Source: Candidatus Sumerlaeota bacterium (GTDB lineage Bacteria > Sumerlaeota > Sumerlaeia > SLMS01 > JAHLLQ01). From it: DNA of 54,259 nucleotides. The position numbers and the translations under genes are program-made. A model generated the notes under the pieces. That model did no database searches and was not told the DNA's origin. It saw only the letters and a program-made list of their open reading frames with translations. Of the stretch, positions 26,402 to 35,434 are shown piece by piece. How positions within the stretch are numbered: position 1 is the stretch's first letter; the number at the start of each line of letters is the position of its first letter. The DNA lies in NCBI GenBank assembly GCA_030156535.1, contig JASGMJ010000028.1:1-54259 (forward strand), written 5' to 3'.

Positions 26402-28678
26402 TCAGGCCTGGTGGACGGGGGCGTCGGCCTTTTCGATCCTGACGACCTTGTACTCCACGCGGCGTCCGTCGGGCAGCGTCACTTCGAACTGCTCGTTCAA
26501 CTTACGTCCGAGAAGCTGGGATCCGAAGGGCGTCATGTAGGAAAGGATGCCGAGATCGGCGTTCGCCTCCCACATACCCATGATCGTGACAGTTTCCTGG
26601 GCCTGCTCGTCGAGCCGGTCGAGGGTGACGCGGGTTCCGAAGCGAACCTGGTCGGTCTTGACGTTTTCGAGTTCGATGATGCGGGCACGGGCGATCAGGT
26701 CCTCGAGATCGGCAGCGCGCTGCATCAGGATCTTCTGGCGGTCCTTGGCGGCGTGGTACTCCGCGTTTTCGCGCAGGTCGCCGTGCTCGCGGGCCGTGCC
26801 GATGGCGACAGTGTTCTCCGGAATCTCGACACTGAGAATGTGGCTGAGTTCCTTGCGCTTGCGTTCCACCGAGTCCATGAGGGCGTAGTGAATCTTGGTG
26901 GATTCGGCCTCCGCCTTTTCCTCGTGTGTGGTGCGCTTGCGCAGCGTGGGATGTTCGAGGAGGATGAGTTCCTCGATCATCGAGCGAAGCTGGTTGCTCA
27001 GGCCGCTGAGCATCTTGATATGGGCGAGGAAGCGGCGTGCCTGCTCGACGTCGGCCTTGCGCAGCGCGATCTTGAGCAGCTTGCCGTGTCCGTCCTGGAG
27101 GATCGTGCGCATGCGGGCGGCAATGACGGCGCCCGGCGCGCTGGCCTTGCGGGAATCGACGGCGCCACTGGCGCGCACATCTTCCTCCGCGTCGCTCAGC
27201 AGCGTCGAGGCACTCTGGCAGATTGCCAGGGGATGGAAACTCTCCTCGACGTGCGGCAGCTTTCCTTCGATCACTTTGCGCCCCGCCCACGTGAACAGGT
27301 CGATGTTGCGTTCGGGATGCGCCAGCACGCGTTCCATGCAGTGATCGAGCACGCCCTGCCTGCCGCGTGCTTCGAGTGTTTTCTCCATCCACTCAACGAG
27401 CTTGGGATCGGCACCGAAGAACACTTCGGTGAAGATCTCCTCGATCTCCGCCTCGCGCAGGGTAACGACGTGCTGGAGCGCGATGCGCTGGAGCTCGAAG
27501 ATGCCAAGGGAGATGATGAGGTCGCCGGGTTTGAGTTCGGGGTGGGTCAGGTAGAACTCGATGTCGATGGGGTTCTTCACGTCGTCGCGGAAGAGATGGG
27601 CATACTCTTCAAAGAGGATGCCGTGCCCGAACTTCTCGTAGTCCGTCTTGATGGCGCCATCGTCGAGGGGCTTCTTGAACAGCAGGAAGAGGCGGTCGAT
27701 GTCCTCGGGGGTCATGTCGGCGTTGTCGCCGTGGCGGGCAACGTCGCGCAGCACCTTGCGGCGTTCGATGGTGTTCTTGGCGCGCAGGAAGCCTTCGAGG
27801 ATTTCATCGACGAAGGAGCGGGGCTCGGAGCGCAGGATGAGTTGCGCGTTGGCGCCCATGCCCTTCAGGTCGAGGTAGGGATCCGTGCGGATTTCGTCCT
27901 TCGCCTTGCTCCACCAGCGCTTGTAGTCGGCTTCGGTCATGAGGTCGCCGATGAAGAGGCGCTTGAGGTCGGCGGCTGCCATCTTGCCGCCAAATCCCTT
28001 GAGGGCATGGCGAACGGTGGCGGCGGGGTTCTCGAAGGCTTCGGCGCGGGCCTCCTCGGGGGCGGTTGCGATGCGGGCCTGGATGTGCTCGCTTGGCACG
28101 CGGCGGAGGAAATTCTTGAGTCCTTCCATCGTCATGCGGTGGTTGGGTTTACGCTGGAAGTTGATGATGGCGATGCCGTCGCGGGCATCGAATTCCTGAA
28201 CGACACCGAGCCCCCACTGGGTGTGGCGGAAAACCTGGCCGCGCGAGGCGCCAAAGAGGTCTTCCGCGCGCGAGAGTGCCTGCTGCAAGTTGGGGGTTTC
28301 GCCGTCGAGGCCGGAGAGGCGCAGCAACTCGGCGACGCGGGCTTCGTCGCGATCGGCGTAGATGGCCTTGAGCGTGCGGATCAGCAGGGGGCGGAGAAAT
28401 TCGGCCGTGGGTTCGACTTCGAGAATCAGATTGGAAACGGCGAGGGCCTGGGTGGTGTTCCCTTGGTCGAGCCGCAGGTTGATGAGGACGGTGTAGAGTT
28501 CCGCGAGCCGTTCGAGTTCCTTGCGATTGTGAAGGTAGCGGATGACGGACTCGTGGAAGTTCAGCGAGCGGGCGGAGTCCTCCGCAATCTGAAGCCAGAC
28601 GCTCTCAAGTTCGTCGTATTTTTTTGCCCGGATCAGGTCTTTGATCTGGTCTCGGAGTTCCTGTTCGTCTTCCTGCAA
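26402..28678 (-). CDS. Giant GreA-like transcription elongation factor with long helical N-terminal extension
   Basis: A 758-aa protein. The last 160 residues are a GreA/GreB module: the coiled-coil tip AREHGDLRENAEYHAAKDRQ with the acidic pair (D, E) that stimulates RNA cleavage in a paused polymerase, followed by the FKBP-like domain (GTRVTLDRL...SQLLGRKLNEQFEVTLPDGRRVEYKVVRIE). Normal GreA is about 158 aa. The 590-residue N-terminus is mostly alpha-helical with TPR-like stretches and a small beta module (RGQVFRHTQWGLGVVQEFDARDGIAIINF). Large GreA proteins of this design exist in chlamydiae and spirochaetes. No other GreA is in the window. Confidence 0.88.
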   Translation of the reverse strand: MQEDEQELRDQIKDLIRAKKYDELESVWLQIAEDSARSLNFHESVIRYLHNRKELERLAELYTVLINLRLDQGNTTQALAVSNLILEVEPTAEFLRPLLIRTLKAIYADRDEARVAELLRLSGLDGETPNLQQALSRAEDLFGASRGQVFRHTQWGLGVVQEFDARDGIAIINFQRKPNHRMTMEGLKNFLRRVPSEHIQARIATAPEEARAEAFENPAATVRHALKGFGGKMAAADLKRLFIGDLMTEADYKRWWSKAKDEIRTDPYLDLKGMGANAQLILRSEPRSFVDEILEGFLRAKNTIERRKVLRDVARHGDNADMTPEDIDRLFLLFKKPLDDGAIKTDYEKFGHGILFEEYAHLFRDDVKNPIDIEFYLTHPELKPGDLIISLGIFELQRIALQHVVTLREAEIEEIFTEVFFGADPKLVEWMEKTLEARGRQGVLDHCMERVLAHPERNIDLFTWAGRKVIEGKLPHVEESFHPLAICQSASTLLSDAEEDVRASGAVDSRKASAPGAVIAARMRTILQDGHGKLLKIALRKADVEQARRFLAHIKMLSGLSNQLRSMIEELILLEHPTLRKRTTHEEKAEAESTKIHYALMDSVERKRKELSHILSVEIPENTVAIGTAREHGDLRENAEYHAAKDRQKILMQRAADLEDLIARARIIELENVKTDQVRFGTRVTLDRLDEQAQETVTIMGMWEANADLGILSYMTPFGSQLLGRKLNEQFEVTLPDGRRVEYKVVRIEKADAPVHQA

Positions 28679-28720
28679 GGTACGGGCTCCTGGGTCGAGA
28701 GTTACGGCCGGGGGGGCGGC

Positions 28721-29458
28721 CTAGGTTTTTGTTGTGTTTAGTCTTCCATTCTCAAGGGTGTACACGCGATTGGCCCTCGCGGCGATGGCCGGATCGTGTG
28801 TCACGATGACGAGGGATTTGCCCTCTCCAGCGGTCTGGCTCAAGACAAAGTCCAGCACTTCCTGCCCGGTTTTCTGGTCGAGATCACCGGTGGGCTCGTC
28901 GGCCAGGACAACGGCCGGATCGTTCATCAGGGCGCGGGCGAGGGCAACGCGTTGCTGCTCGCCGCCGGAGAGCTTCACGGGGCGATGCCCCAGACGCTCG
29001 CCCAAGCCAACGCGTTCAAGCAGGCTCGTGGCCCGCGCGATCAACGCCGGAGTCGGGCGCCGCTGGATCATCCCCGGGATAAACGTATTCTCGAGCGCGC
29101 TGAACTCGGGGAGCAGATGGTGGAACTGGTAGATAAAGCCAATTTGCGTCGCGCGCACCTTGTCGAGCTGGGCGGCCGACAGCGTGGCGTAGTCGCGGCC
29201 GTTGAGGGCAACCGTGCCAGTGGTGACGCGGTCGAGCGCCCCGAGGATGTGAAGCAGGGTGGACTTGCCCGAGCCGCTCTGGCCGATGATGGCGACGAAC
29301 TCGCCGGCATGCAGCTCAAAGTCCAGCCCGCGCAACACCTCCAGCGTTCGATCGCCGTCTCGATAGCTTTTTCGGACACCGGAGGCGCGAAGAACCGCGC
29401 CATTGGAGGACTCTGGGGACTGTGCTGGCTTGCCTCGCCGGGTCTTCGTCATGGTCAT
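28721..29458 (-). CDS. lolD: ABC transporter ATPase, LolD type
   Basis: A 245-aa ATPase subunit. The Walker A is GQSGSGKS, the Q-loop region is FIYQFHHLLPEFSALENT, the signature is LSGGEQQR and the Walker B is VVLADEPTGDLD, followed by the H-loop THD. The phrase FHHLLPEFSALEN is typical of LolD, which extracts lipoproteins from the inner membrane with LolC/LolE. The MacB ATPase is the alternative. No permease gene is next to it: downstream is the GreA-like gene and upstream is nnr. The start is uncertain between ATG 29458 and 29452, and no ribosome site is seen for either. Confidence 0.85.
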   Translation of the reverse strand: MTMTKTRRGKPAQSPESSNGAVLRASGVRKSYRDGDRTLEVLRGLDFELHAGEFVAIIGQSGSGKSTLLHILGALDRVTTGTVALNGRDYATLSAAQLDKVRATQIGFIYQFHHLLPEFSALENTFIPGMIQRRPTPALIARATSLLERVGLGERLGHRPVKLSGGEQQRVALARALMNDPAVVLADEPTGDLDQKTGQEVLDFVLSQTAGEGKSLVIVTHDPAIAARANRVYTLENGRLNTTKT

Positions 29459-29492
29459 CAAGGAGGTCCAAACCGTATCGCGCCGCAACGCG

Positions 29493-31037
29493 TCAGGGCT
29501 TCTTGAGCGTCTCCAGCTCGCGGAACGCGAGGGGAATCTTGTCAGCCGACTCGCGAACGAGCACGCCGCGGGCCGAAACATCACGCACAACAATGTCCGC
29601 AGCCATGCCCACAACGAAGGCTCCGAGGCAGGCGGCGTGGGTGGGAGCGAGCTTCTGGGCCATCAGGCCACCGATCATGCCGGCGAGCAAATCGCCGCTT
29701 CCGCCACGGCTCAGAGCCGTGTTGCCCGTCGGTACGTGGGTCACAACGCCATCGGGCGTCGCCACCAGCGTGCCCCATCCCTTGAAGGCAACGGTGCAGT
29801 TGAAGCGCTTGGCGGCCTCGCGCGCCGCCTCCCAGCGGTTCTTCTGCACCTGATCGGTCGTCCGGCGCAGCAGGCGTGCCATTTCGCCCGGATGCGGCGT
29901 CAGCACCACATTGGAGTGAATGGCGCCCGCAATGTCCTTGTGCGCCGCGAGCAGGTTCAATCCGTCCGCGTCGATCACCGTCGGCCCCTTGTAGGTATCG
30001 AGCAGGTGGACCATGAAGGCGTGGGGGCCGTCGTGCATGGTGACACCGGGGCCAAAGACCAGGGCGTTGGGGTCGAGGAGCAGGGAGTCCCACTCCGAGT
30101 AGGCCAGCGGGGTCAGTTCGCTGCGCGACTCTCCCCCGCCGATGTGGAACGTCACTTCGGGAAGCAGGCCCGCAACGACGGGACGGACGGCACCCGGAAC
30201 GTGCATCCGCACAAGCCCCGCGCCGCTGCGCAACGCGCCAAGCCCGGCAAGAGCCGCCGCGCCGGGGAGCCGCGCCGAACCGGCGCAAACCGCCACCGTT
30301 CCGAAAGTGCCCTTGTGCCCGTCAATCGGGCGCACGGGCAGCAGCTCGGCGGCCTCGGCCATCGTCATCGTGCGATCGGTGATCCCGGCGTCGTCGAGCA
30401 ACTCGGGCGGAAAATCCAATCGGTCAACGCGCACCGCGCCGCAGGCGGTCACGCCCGCCGGCGTCAGCATTCCCCGTTTGGGCAGCCCCATCGTCACCGT
30501 CCGCGTCGCGCGGACCACCAGATCGCCCTCGCCGGTGTTGGCATCCAGCCCCGTCGGGATGTCGGCGGCAACGACGGGAATCTTCGCGTCGTTGACGAGC
30601 CGGACAATCCAGTCCAACGGCGCGTGCAGAGGGGGCTTGGAGCCCGTCCCCAGCATCGCGTCCACAATCGCGTCGGCCCCATCCACGAGGTTCCACAGTG
30701 CTCCCGGCTCCGGCAGCTTGTGAACCTTCACGGTGTCCTTGGGCATTTTGTCGAACGCCCCCTGGGCATCCTGCGTCAAGCCATCGGTGCCCAGCACGGG
30801 CACAACGTGAACGGCAAACCCGGACTGCGCCAGATAGCGCGCCGCAGTGAATCCATCCCCACCGTTGTTTCCCTTGCCACTGAGCACCAGAACAGCATCA
30901 CCGGGTTCCAGCAGGCTGGCAACGGCTTCGGCAATGGCCCGGCCTGCCCGGTCCATCAATTCGGCTCCCGGAATGCCTTTGCCTTCAATGGCGGCCCGGT
31001 CGATTTCGCGCATCTGATCGGCGGTCACGACGTTCAC
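29493..31037 (-). CDS. nnr: Bifunctional NAD(P)H-hydrate repair enzyme
   Basis: A 514-aa two-domain enzyme that repairs damaged NAD(P)H hydrates. The N-terminal YjeF_N epimerase domain shows GKGNNGGDGFTAARYL and the VDAMLGTG and DIPTGLDANTG segments. The C-terminal ADP/ATP-dependent dehydratase domain (ribokinase fold) has the HKGTFGTVAVCAGS start, the TPHPGEMARLL motif and SRGGSGDLLAGMIGG, in which the catalytic Asp binds the phosphoryl donor. The GTG at 31037 has GAGGTG five bases upstream, which settles the start. It is followed by lolD after 34 bases and is divergent from the polyprenyl synthetase gene. Confidence 0.94.
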   Translation of the reverse strand: MNVVTADQMREIDRAAIEGKGIPGAELMDRAGRAIAEAVASLLEPGDAVLVLSGKGNNGGDGFTAARYLAQSGFAVHVVPVLGTDGLTQDAQGAFDKMPKDTVKVHKLPEPGALWNLVDGADAIVDAMLGTGSKPPLHAPLDWIVRLVNDAKIPVVAADIPTGLDANTGEGDLVVRATRTVTMGLPKRGMLTPAGVTACGAVRVDRLDFPPELLDDAGITDRTMTMAEAAELLPVRPIDGHKGTFGTVAVCAGSARLPGAAALAGLGALRSGAGLVRMHVPGAVRPVVAGLLPEVTFHIGGGESRSELTPLAYSEWDSLLLDPNALVFGPGVTMHDGPHAFMVHLLDTYKGPTVIDADGLNLLAAHKDIAGAIHSNVVLTPHPGEMARLLRRTTDQVQKNRWEAAREAAKRFNCTVAFKGWGTLVATPDGVVTHVPTGNTALSRGGSGDLLAGMIGGLMAQKLAPTHAACLGAFVVGMAADIVVRDVSARGVLVRESADKIPLAFRELETLKKP

Positions 31038-31233
31038 GAGTACACCTCGCCCGTGGATGTGTCGGCCGACGGAGGGAACGGGGAGCCCTGTCCGACGGGA
31101 TTGAAACCTTGCCGGAGCCTTTCGGGCAGCGAAAGGGCAAAATTGGGAAATCTCGCCCAGAAAGAGAAAAAGGACGAAAACGCTCCACGGCAAAGTGGCA
31201 AAAGCCCTTTGCCCTCAGAGGGGGGAGGCTGCG

Positions 31234-32295
31234 ATGCCTCCGGCCACCCCACTGGATGAGGACGAAGTGACCCTTACCCCCGAAATGGCATTCCAGCAGG
31301 CCACCGAGCGTTTCTCTGCCAAAGTGGACGCGCGGCTGGAGGAGATCATCGGCCGCGAGGAGCCCGTCGAAAACCTCCACGACGGCCTGACCTACGCCCT
31401 CGGACTCGATCTTGCCGATGCCAGGGCCCGCGGCAAACGCATCCGCCCGGTTCTGTGCCTGATGACGGCCGAAGCCCTCGGCGGCGACCTCCAGCAGGCC
31501 ACAAACTTCGCCTGCGCCATCGAGCTGATGCACAACTTCGCCCTCGTCCACGACGACATCGAGGACGGCGACGAGGTGCGGCGCAACCGCCCGACGGTCT
31601 GGCGCCACTACGGCCTCGCTCATGGAATCAACATCGGCGACTATCTGTTCTGCAAGGTCTGGTCGACCCTGCTGGAGGACGACGGACTCGGCGCTGAAAC
31701 GCGTCTGGCCCTGCTGCGCCTGATGTCCGAGACGCTCGACCACACCCACATCGGCCAGAGCCTGGAGATCACCCAGCGCGCCAACCGCCGCTTCACGCTG
31801 GAGGAATACTTCCGCCTCGTGCGCGAGAAGACAGGCTTCTATCTTGCCGCGCCGATGCTCGGCGGCGCGATCGTCGCCAACGCCCCCACGCCGGTGCGCA
31901 CGACGCTGGCGAAGTTCGGCGAAGTCGTCGGGCCGCTGTTTCAGATCACCGACGACCTGCTGGACCTGACCGCCGGGAAGGGACGCGGAGGCAAAATCGG
32001 CAGCGATCTGCGCGAAGGCAAGCGCTCCTACCTCGTCGCCCACGTGACGGCCACCGCACCCGACGCGGAAATCGAGCACCTCTACGACATCCTCGACAAG
32101 CCGCGCGAGCAGACCACCGACGCGGACGTGGCCGCTGCACTGGCTCTCTTCGAGAAGCACGGCGCCCTGGAAGCCGCCCGCGCGCAATGCGACGCGCTGC
32201 TGGAGCAGGCACTCGGCATACTCAGGCGTCTCCCCGCCCCGCTCGAGGGCGTCCTGTCCGTCTTCGCCCGCCAGGTCGCCAGCCGCGAACGATGA
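31234..32295 (+). CDS. Polyprenyl (farnesyl/geranylgeranyl-type) diphosphate synthase
   Basis: A 353-aa trans-isoprenyl diphosphate synthase that adds isopentenyl units to allylic diphosphates. The first Asp-rich motif is HDDIEDGDEVRRNRP and the second is FQITDDLLDLT, both needed for Mg2+ binding. The residue five places before the first motif is Phe, which often limits chain length to C15-C20 (inference). Octaprenyl-type enzymes usually have Ala there. GGGGAGG precedes the ATG. Downstream, tatA starts after 115 bases. The product may feed the undecaprenyl or quinone pathways. About 50 residues longer than usual, the extra being at the N-terminus. Confidence 0.88.
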   Translation: MPPATPLDEDEVTLTPEMAFQQATERFSAKVDARLEEIIGREEPVENLHDGLTYALGLDLADARARGKRIRPVLCLMTAEALGGDLQQATNFACAIELMHNFALVHDDIEDGDEVRRNRPTVWRHYGLAHGINIGDYLFCKVWSTLLEDDGLGAETRLALLRLMSETLDHTHIGQSLEITQRANRRFTLEEYFRLVREKTGFYLAAPMLGGAIVANAPTPVRTTLAKFGEVVGPLFQITDDLLDLTAGKGRGGKIGSDLREGKRSYLVAHVTATAPDAEIEHLYDILDKPREQTTDADVAAALALFEKHGALEAARAQCDALLEQALGILRRLPAPLEGVLSVFARQVASRER

Positions 32296-32410
32296 CACGC
32301 GCGGGGCACTGAAACGGCATTGACGGTGCGGCAGGTCCGAAAGTAGCTAGAACTCTGTATGCGGGTGGCGCTTCCCCTCACAGTGCCTCCACGGAAATGG
32401 ATGGATCATC

Positions 32411-32749
32411 ATGGTTTCTCCACTTGTTGCGGCCGGTTTTCTCGGCAATGTTGGCATGCCCGAACTGATCTTTATCTTCGTGATCGTTTTGATCATCTTC
32501 GGCCCGAAGAGCCTGCCGTCACTGGGACGGGCTATGGGCAAAGGCCTGCGCGAATTCAAGGATGCCTCCAGCAAGTTCAGCGAAGCGATCCAGGAAGCAG
32601 GCGAGGAAGACGAAAAGCGCGACAAGACGGCGCGCAGCGAAAAGGCCCAGTTGGAATCGAAAGAGCCCCATACCCCGGTGACCCCGCCGCCGCCCGCCAA
32701 CACCGTTTCCTCCACTCCCAACGTGTCCCCCTCCGAGCGCGAAGCATAA
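32411..32749 (+). CDS. tatA: Sec-independent translocase TatA/TatE-type subunit
   Basis: A 112-aa pore-forming subunit of the twin-arginine pathway, which exports folded proteins. A single N-terminal membrane helix ([15 protein letters not shown]) is followed by the hinge [23 protein letters not shown], an amphipathic helix that is the family hallmark. A charged, Pro-rich tail of about 55 residues completes it. It is directly followed by tatC. No separate tatB is seen in the window, and single TatA/TatC systems are known. Confidence 0.92.
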   Translation: MVSPLVAAGFLGNVGMPELIFIFVIVLIIFGPKSLPSLGRAMGKGLREFKDASSKFSEAIQEAGEEDEKRDKTARSEKAQLESKEPHTPVTPPPPANTVSSTPNVSPSEREA

Positions 32750-32788
32750 CAGCACGCCCTCCACACGTTCCCGCGCGGAAGGCTCAAG

Positions 32789-33772
32789 GTGCGTATTCGC
32801 CAGTCCCTCGACGACCACAGCATGAGCGTGCTGGAGCATCTTGATGAACTCCGCACGCGCCTGATTCGCAGCGTTGCCGCCATCATGATCGGCACAATCG
32901 TGGGCTACTTCCTCGCGCCCACTGCCATCGGCCTGCTCCTTATTCCCATCGAGCAATCCGGCCTCGTCCGCAAGGGCGTGGACGTGGCGCGCATCGAAGT
33001 CGGCGAGGACGGCACCTTCCACCTCGGCCGCATCGGCAAGCCGGAACCCGTCAGCAAGAAGAAGAAAACGGACCCGGAACAACCCGACGAGCCCTCAGAG
33101 CCGGCGCCGTTCGTCTACCCCGAAACGCAAACGAAACTGGCGAGCATCGAGTTCTACCAGCCCGGCGCCGAGGAACCCTTCGCCGTCATGCGCTCCGTCG
33201 AGCCCAGCGGCGTCGTCTACATCCGCCCCATGGACCCCTTCATCATCCAGATCAAGGCCGCCGTGGTTCTGGGAATTCTTTTCGCACTCCCCATCATCCT
33301 GTACCAGGGCTACGCGTTCGTGGCGCCGGGCATGTTGCCGCATGAACGCAAGGCCATCATACCGCTCTTCTGGGGCGCGCTGGTGCTCTTTCCGATCGGC
33401 GTCGTCTTCGCATGGGCGATGCTGAAGTTCGCGCTGCTCTTCTTCGCCAGTTATGCGAGCGAGCAGGCCTACCTGTTCAACGACATCCGCGCATACCTCA
33501 ATCTGGCGCTGATGACGATGTTGTCGTTTGGCATCGTCTTCGAATTTCCCGTGGTCGTGCTGCTGCTGACGCGGTTGGGGATCGTGTCGGTGGACACGCT
33601 GGCGGCAAAGCGCAAACATATCTTCGTGAGCTTGCTGGTTGTTGCCGCGTTCGTCACGCCGACGGGCGACCCGTTCACGCTGGCGGCGATGTCGATCCCG
33701 CTGTATCTGCTGTTCGAGCTGGCCCTGTTGCTGGGGCGGCGGCCGATCAAGCGCGAGCCGGACCCCGAATAA
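32789..33772 (+). CDS. tatC: Sec-independent translocase subunit TatC with large periplasmic insert
   Basis: A 327-aa receptor for twin-arginine signal peptides. The N-terminus SVLEHLDELRTRLIRS is the TatC hallmark, and at least five of the usual six membrane helices are clear. A typical TatC is about 250 aa. Here the first periplasmic loop is about 110 residues and carries an insert with a KKKK cluster and Pro/Glu-rich stretch (residues about 85-110). The glutamate of the LPIILYQGYAFVAPGMLPHERK region is kept. The GTG start has GGAAGG upstream. It lies just downstream of tatA and ends the core-genome stretch. Confidence 0.92.
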   Translation: MRIRQSLDDHSMSVLEHLDELRTRLIRSVAAIMIGTIVGYFLAPTAIGLLLIPIEQSGLVRKGVDVARIEVGEDGTFHLGRIGKPEPVSKKKKTDPEQPDEPSEPAPFVYPETQTKLASIEFYQPGAEEPFAVMRSVEPSGVVYIRPMDPFIIQIKAAVVLGILFALPIILYQGYAFVAPGMLPHERKAIIPLFWGALVLFPIGVVFAWAMLKFALLFFASYASEQAYLFNDIRAYLNLALMTMLSFGIVFEFPVVVLLLTRLGIVSVDTLAAKRKHIFVSLLVVAAFVTPTGDPFTLAAMSIPLYLLFELALLLGRRPIKREPDPE

Positions 33773-34043
33773 CCCATAGCCTTGAGCCACCAGCATCATG
33801 CCTGGTCGGAAGAAGCTCGTCACAATGACATAGCTGCGTAGCCTTCTGTCATCGTTGAGATCGCGGAGAACCAGCGCCGGCTGGCGCGCTCAGAACGTGG
33901 TGCAGGCGTCCATTCGCTTCCATTGCCTCGCAGAGCTTGCGTACAGACTCATGGCTGGATTCGCCTCCGGGATCACCAAGCCCAAAGGACTTGAATCCCA
34001 CGGCGACGCCGCACACCCCCGCCGTCCTGCCGATGCGCTTCTC
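33773..34043. other. Intergenic region after tatC
   Basis: About 270 bases. An open frame of 55 codons on the minus strand (33849-34016, GTG start) looks somewhat protein-like but matches no family I know. The hexamers ATGACA and TGTCAT at about 33827-33850 form a small hairpin. This gap marks the change from dense core genes to the accessory stretch. Confidence 0.3.
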
Positions 34044-34928
34044 TCAGCTCGCATCGTTCGCCATGTCATCCTCGCTGATGCCGTTGGCACTTGGCGTACT
34101 GACCGGGATTGCGGACGCGGCATCCTCGCCGTCCCATCCTGCCAATCGTGCCATCATCCACCAAAACGCCCGCGCCTTTCGGTCGCAGTTCAGAGATTGC
34201 GAGTGCGCACATTTGCAAGTGGAACACTGTTCGGGGTGGGCCTGGCACCAATCCTCCGCCCAGTTCCTCCATTCCTTGCCGTCGTAATAGTCACAATTGT
34301 CGTTTGCCTGCATCGGCAGTACTGACAGCCCATCGGGGGTGTAGCTCTCGATATCCGCAAAGTCGAACAGGATCTTGTCGTTTTCCCGGCAATAGGCGCG
34401 TATCTGTTCGTTGCGCTGGTGTAGATTGCCGTCGACTCCCGAGCCATCAAGATGACCCGTCATATAGACGAACAAAACCCCGGGATACTGCTTCTCGAGC
34501 GCGTTCATTTCGTTCAGATAGGCGTCGATGCCTTCCACAGTATTGCTGGAGACGCCCCCACACCAGGACCACATCACCAGATTGCGGTCGTTCCCTTCAC
34601 TGTTCAGTTGCTCGCGTGTCGTCGATGCCCATGCGAGGCTGCCCCTGCTCCCCAAATCTCCGCCAACCTCCCAATACGACAGGGCGTCATCTTCTCCGTT
34701 CCGATTGAAATTGAAGAGTGGGCTCCGCATCGCCTTCATGCCGGAAGTGATCTGACTACCGTGGGACGTGTGCCCATAGTACACTCGAAACTGCGACTTC
34801 GCCGCAGCGACATAGGCGGGAGGAATCCTGGCCACATCAACGCAGTGGTGGTCGATGATGATGCCATCGGCAAGTCCGGCGGAATAGAATCCGATCGTGC
34901 ATAGCAGGAAGGTTGCTAAAAAGCGCAT
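34044..34928 (-). CDS. Secreted Cys-rich protein of unknown function
   Basis: A 294-aa exported protein. A signal peptide (MRFLATFLLCTIGFYSAGLADG) is followed by a mature domain with conspicuous motifs: VYYGHTSHGSQITSGM, VMWSWCGG, FVYMTGHLDGSG and LFDFADIESYTPDG. The Gly-His-Thr, Ser-His and Asp positions suggest a hydrolase-like active site, reminiscent of SGNH enzymes, though this is a guess from reading. The last 70 residues hold a cluster of six Cys (CDYY, WC, QCSTCKC, NC) and AFWWMMARLAGW. GGGAG lies 12 nt before the ATG at 34928. It lies alone on its strand. Confidence 0.65.
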   Translation of the reverse strand: MRFLATFLLCTIGFYSAGLADGIIIDHHCVDVARIPPAYVAAAKSQFRVYYGHTSHGSQITSGMKAMRSPLFNFNRNGEDDALSYWEVGGDLGSRGSLAWASTTREQLNSEGNDRNLVMWSWCGGVSSNTVEGIDAYLNEMNALEKQYPGVLFVYMTGHLDGSGVDGNLHQRNEQIRAYCRENDKILFDFADIESYTPDGLSVLPMQANDNCDYYDGKEWRNWAEDWCQAHPEQCSTCKCAHSQSLNCDRKARAFWWMMARLAGWDGEDAASAIPVSTPSANGISEDDMANDAS

Positions 34929-35434
34929 GCGAAATCTCCCATTCTCCAATGACTTCATCATATCAAGCTGCCAGTCCCATTATCGGAAGTAATGCCCCCT
35001 GTCTTTGGGAATAATAACATATTCAGACTTCGTTATAACAAAACGTCCGTTTCCCAGAGATCAAGCAGAATCCCCCTGCGCTTCAGACAACGAAGCCGAC
35101 TTCCGGCCTGCTGAACAGCATCCTGGAGAGAGCCTCCTGACAGAAAAGACCACCGGGAGGAGTTATGAGAGTGCTAGCCGAAGGGGCAGAAGAAAGGCTG
35201 CTCCAGGTGAGGGATCGTCCGAAGAAGGCAGACGTCTTTCACGCGCGAAGGATCGATACTGAAGAGGGATGAGTCCTTGATGGCGGCCATCGTGCTTTGC
35301 GTTCCTACGGTTGCCAAGTCCTTCGCGGCTCCCGAATTCGTATCGAATGATGCGACACGCGAGGGTCTTCTCGCGGCGTGCTTCCATCCTGCCAGGATGA
35401 TTCGGACACTTCTCCCGCCCCAATAGAGCCAACG
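34929..35434. other. 506-base gap with two possible tiny ORFs
   Basis: This stretch is locally AT-rich near 34960-35050. Two short plus-strand frames follow: ATG 35165 to TGA 35272 (35 aa) with GGGAGGAG just before it, and ATG 35280 to TAG 35426 (48 aa). Neither matches a family I recognise. No RNA gene or repeat is evident. Confidence 0.3.

Noticed and set aside
26411..28741. 776-codon open frame on the plus strand
   Set aside because: Mirror frame of the GreA-like gene; no motifs.
33849..34016. 55-codon frame after tatC as a gene
   Set aside because: Short, no family, no conservation data; recorded only in the gap description.
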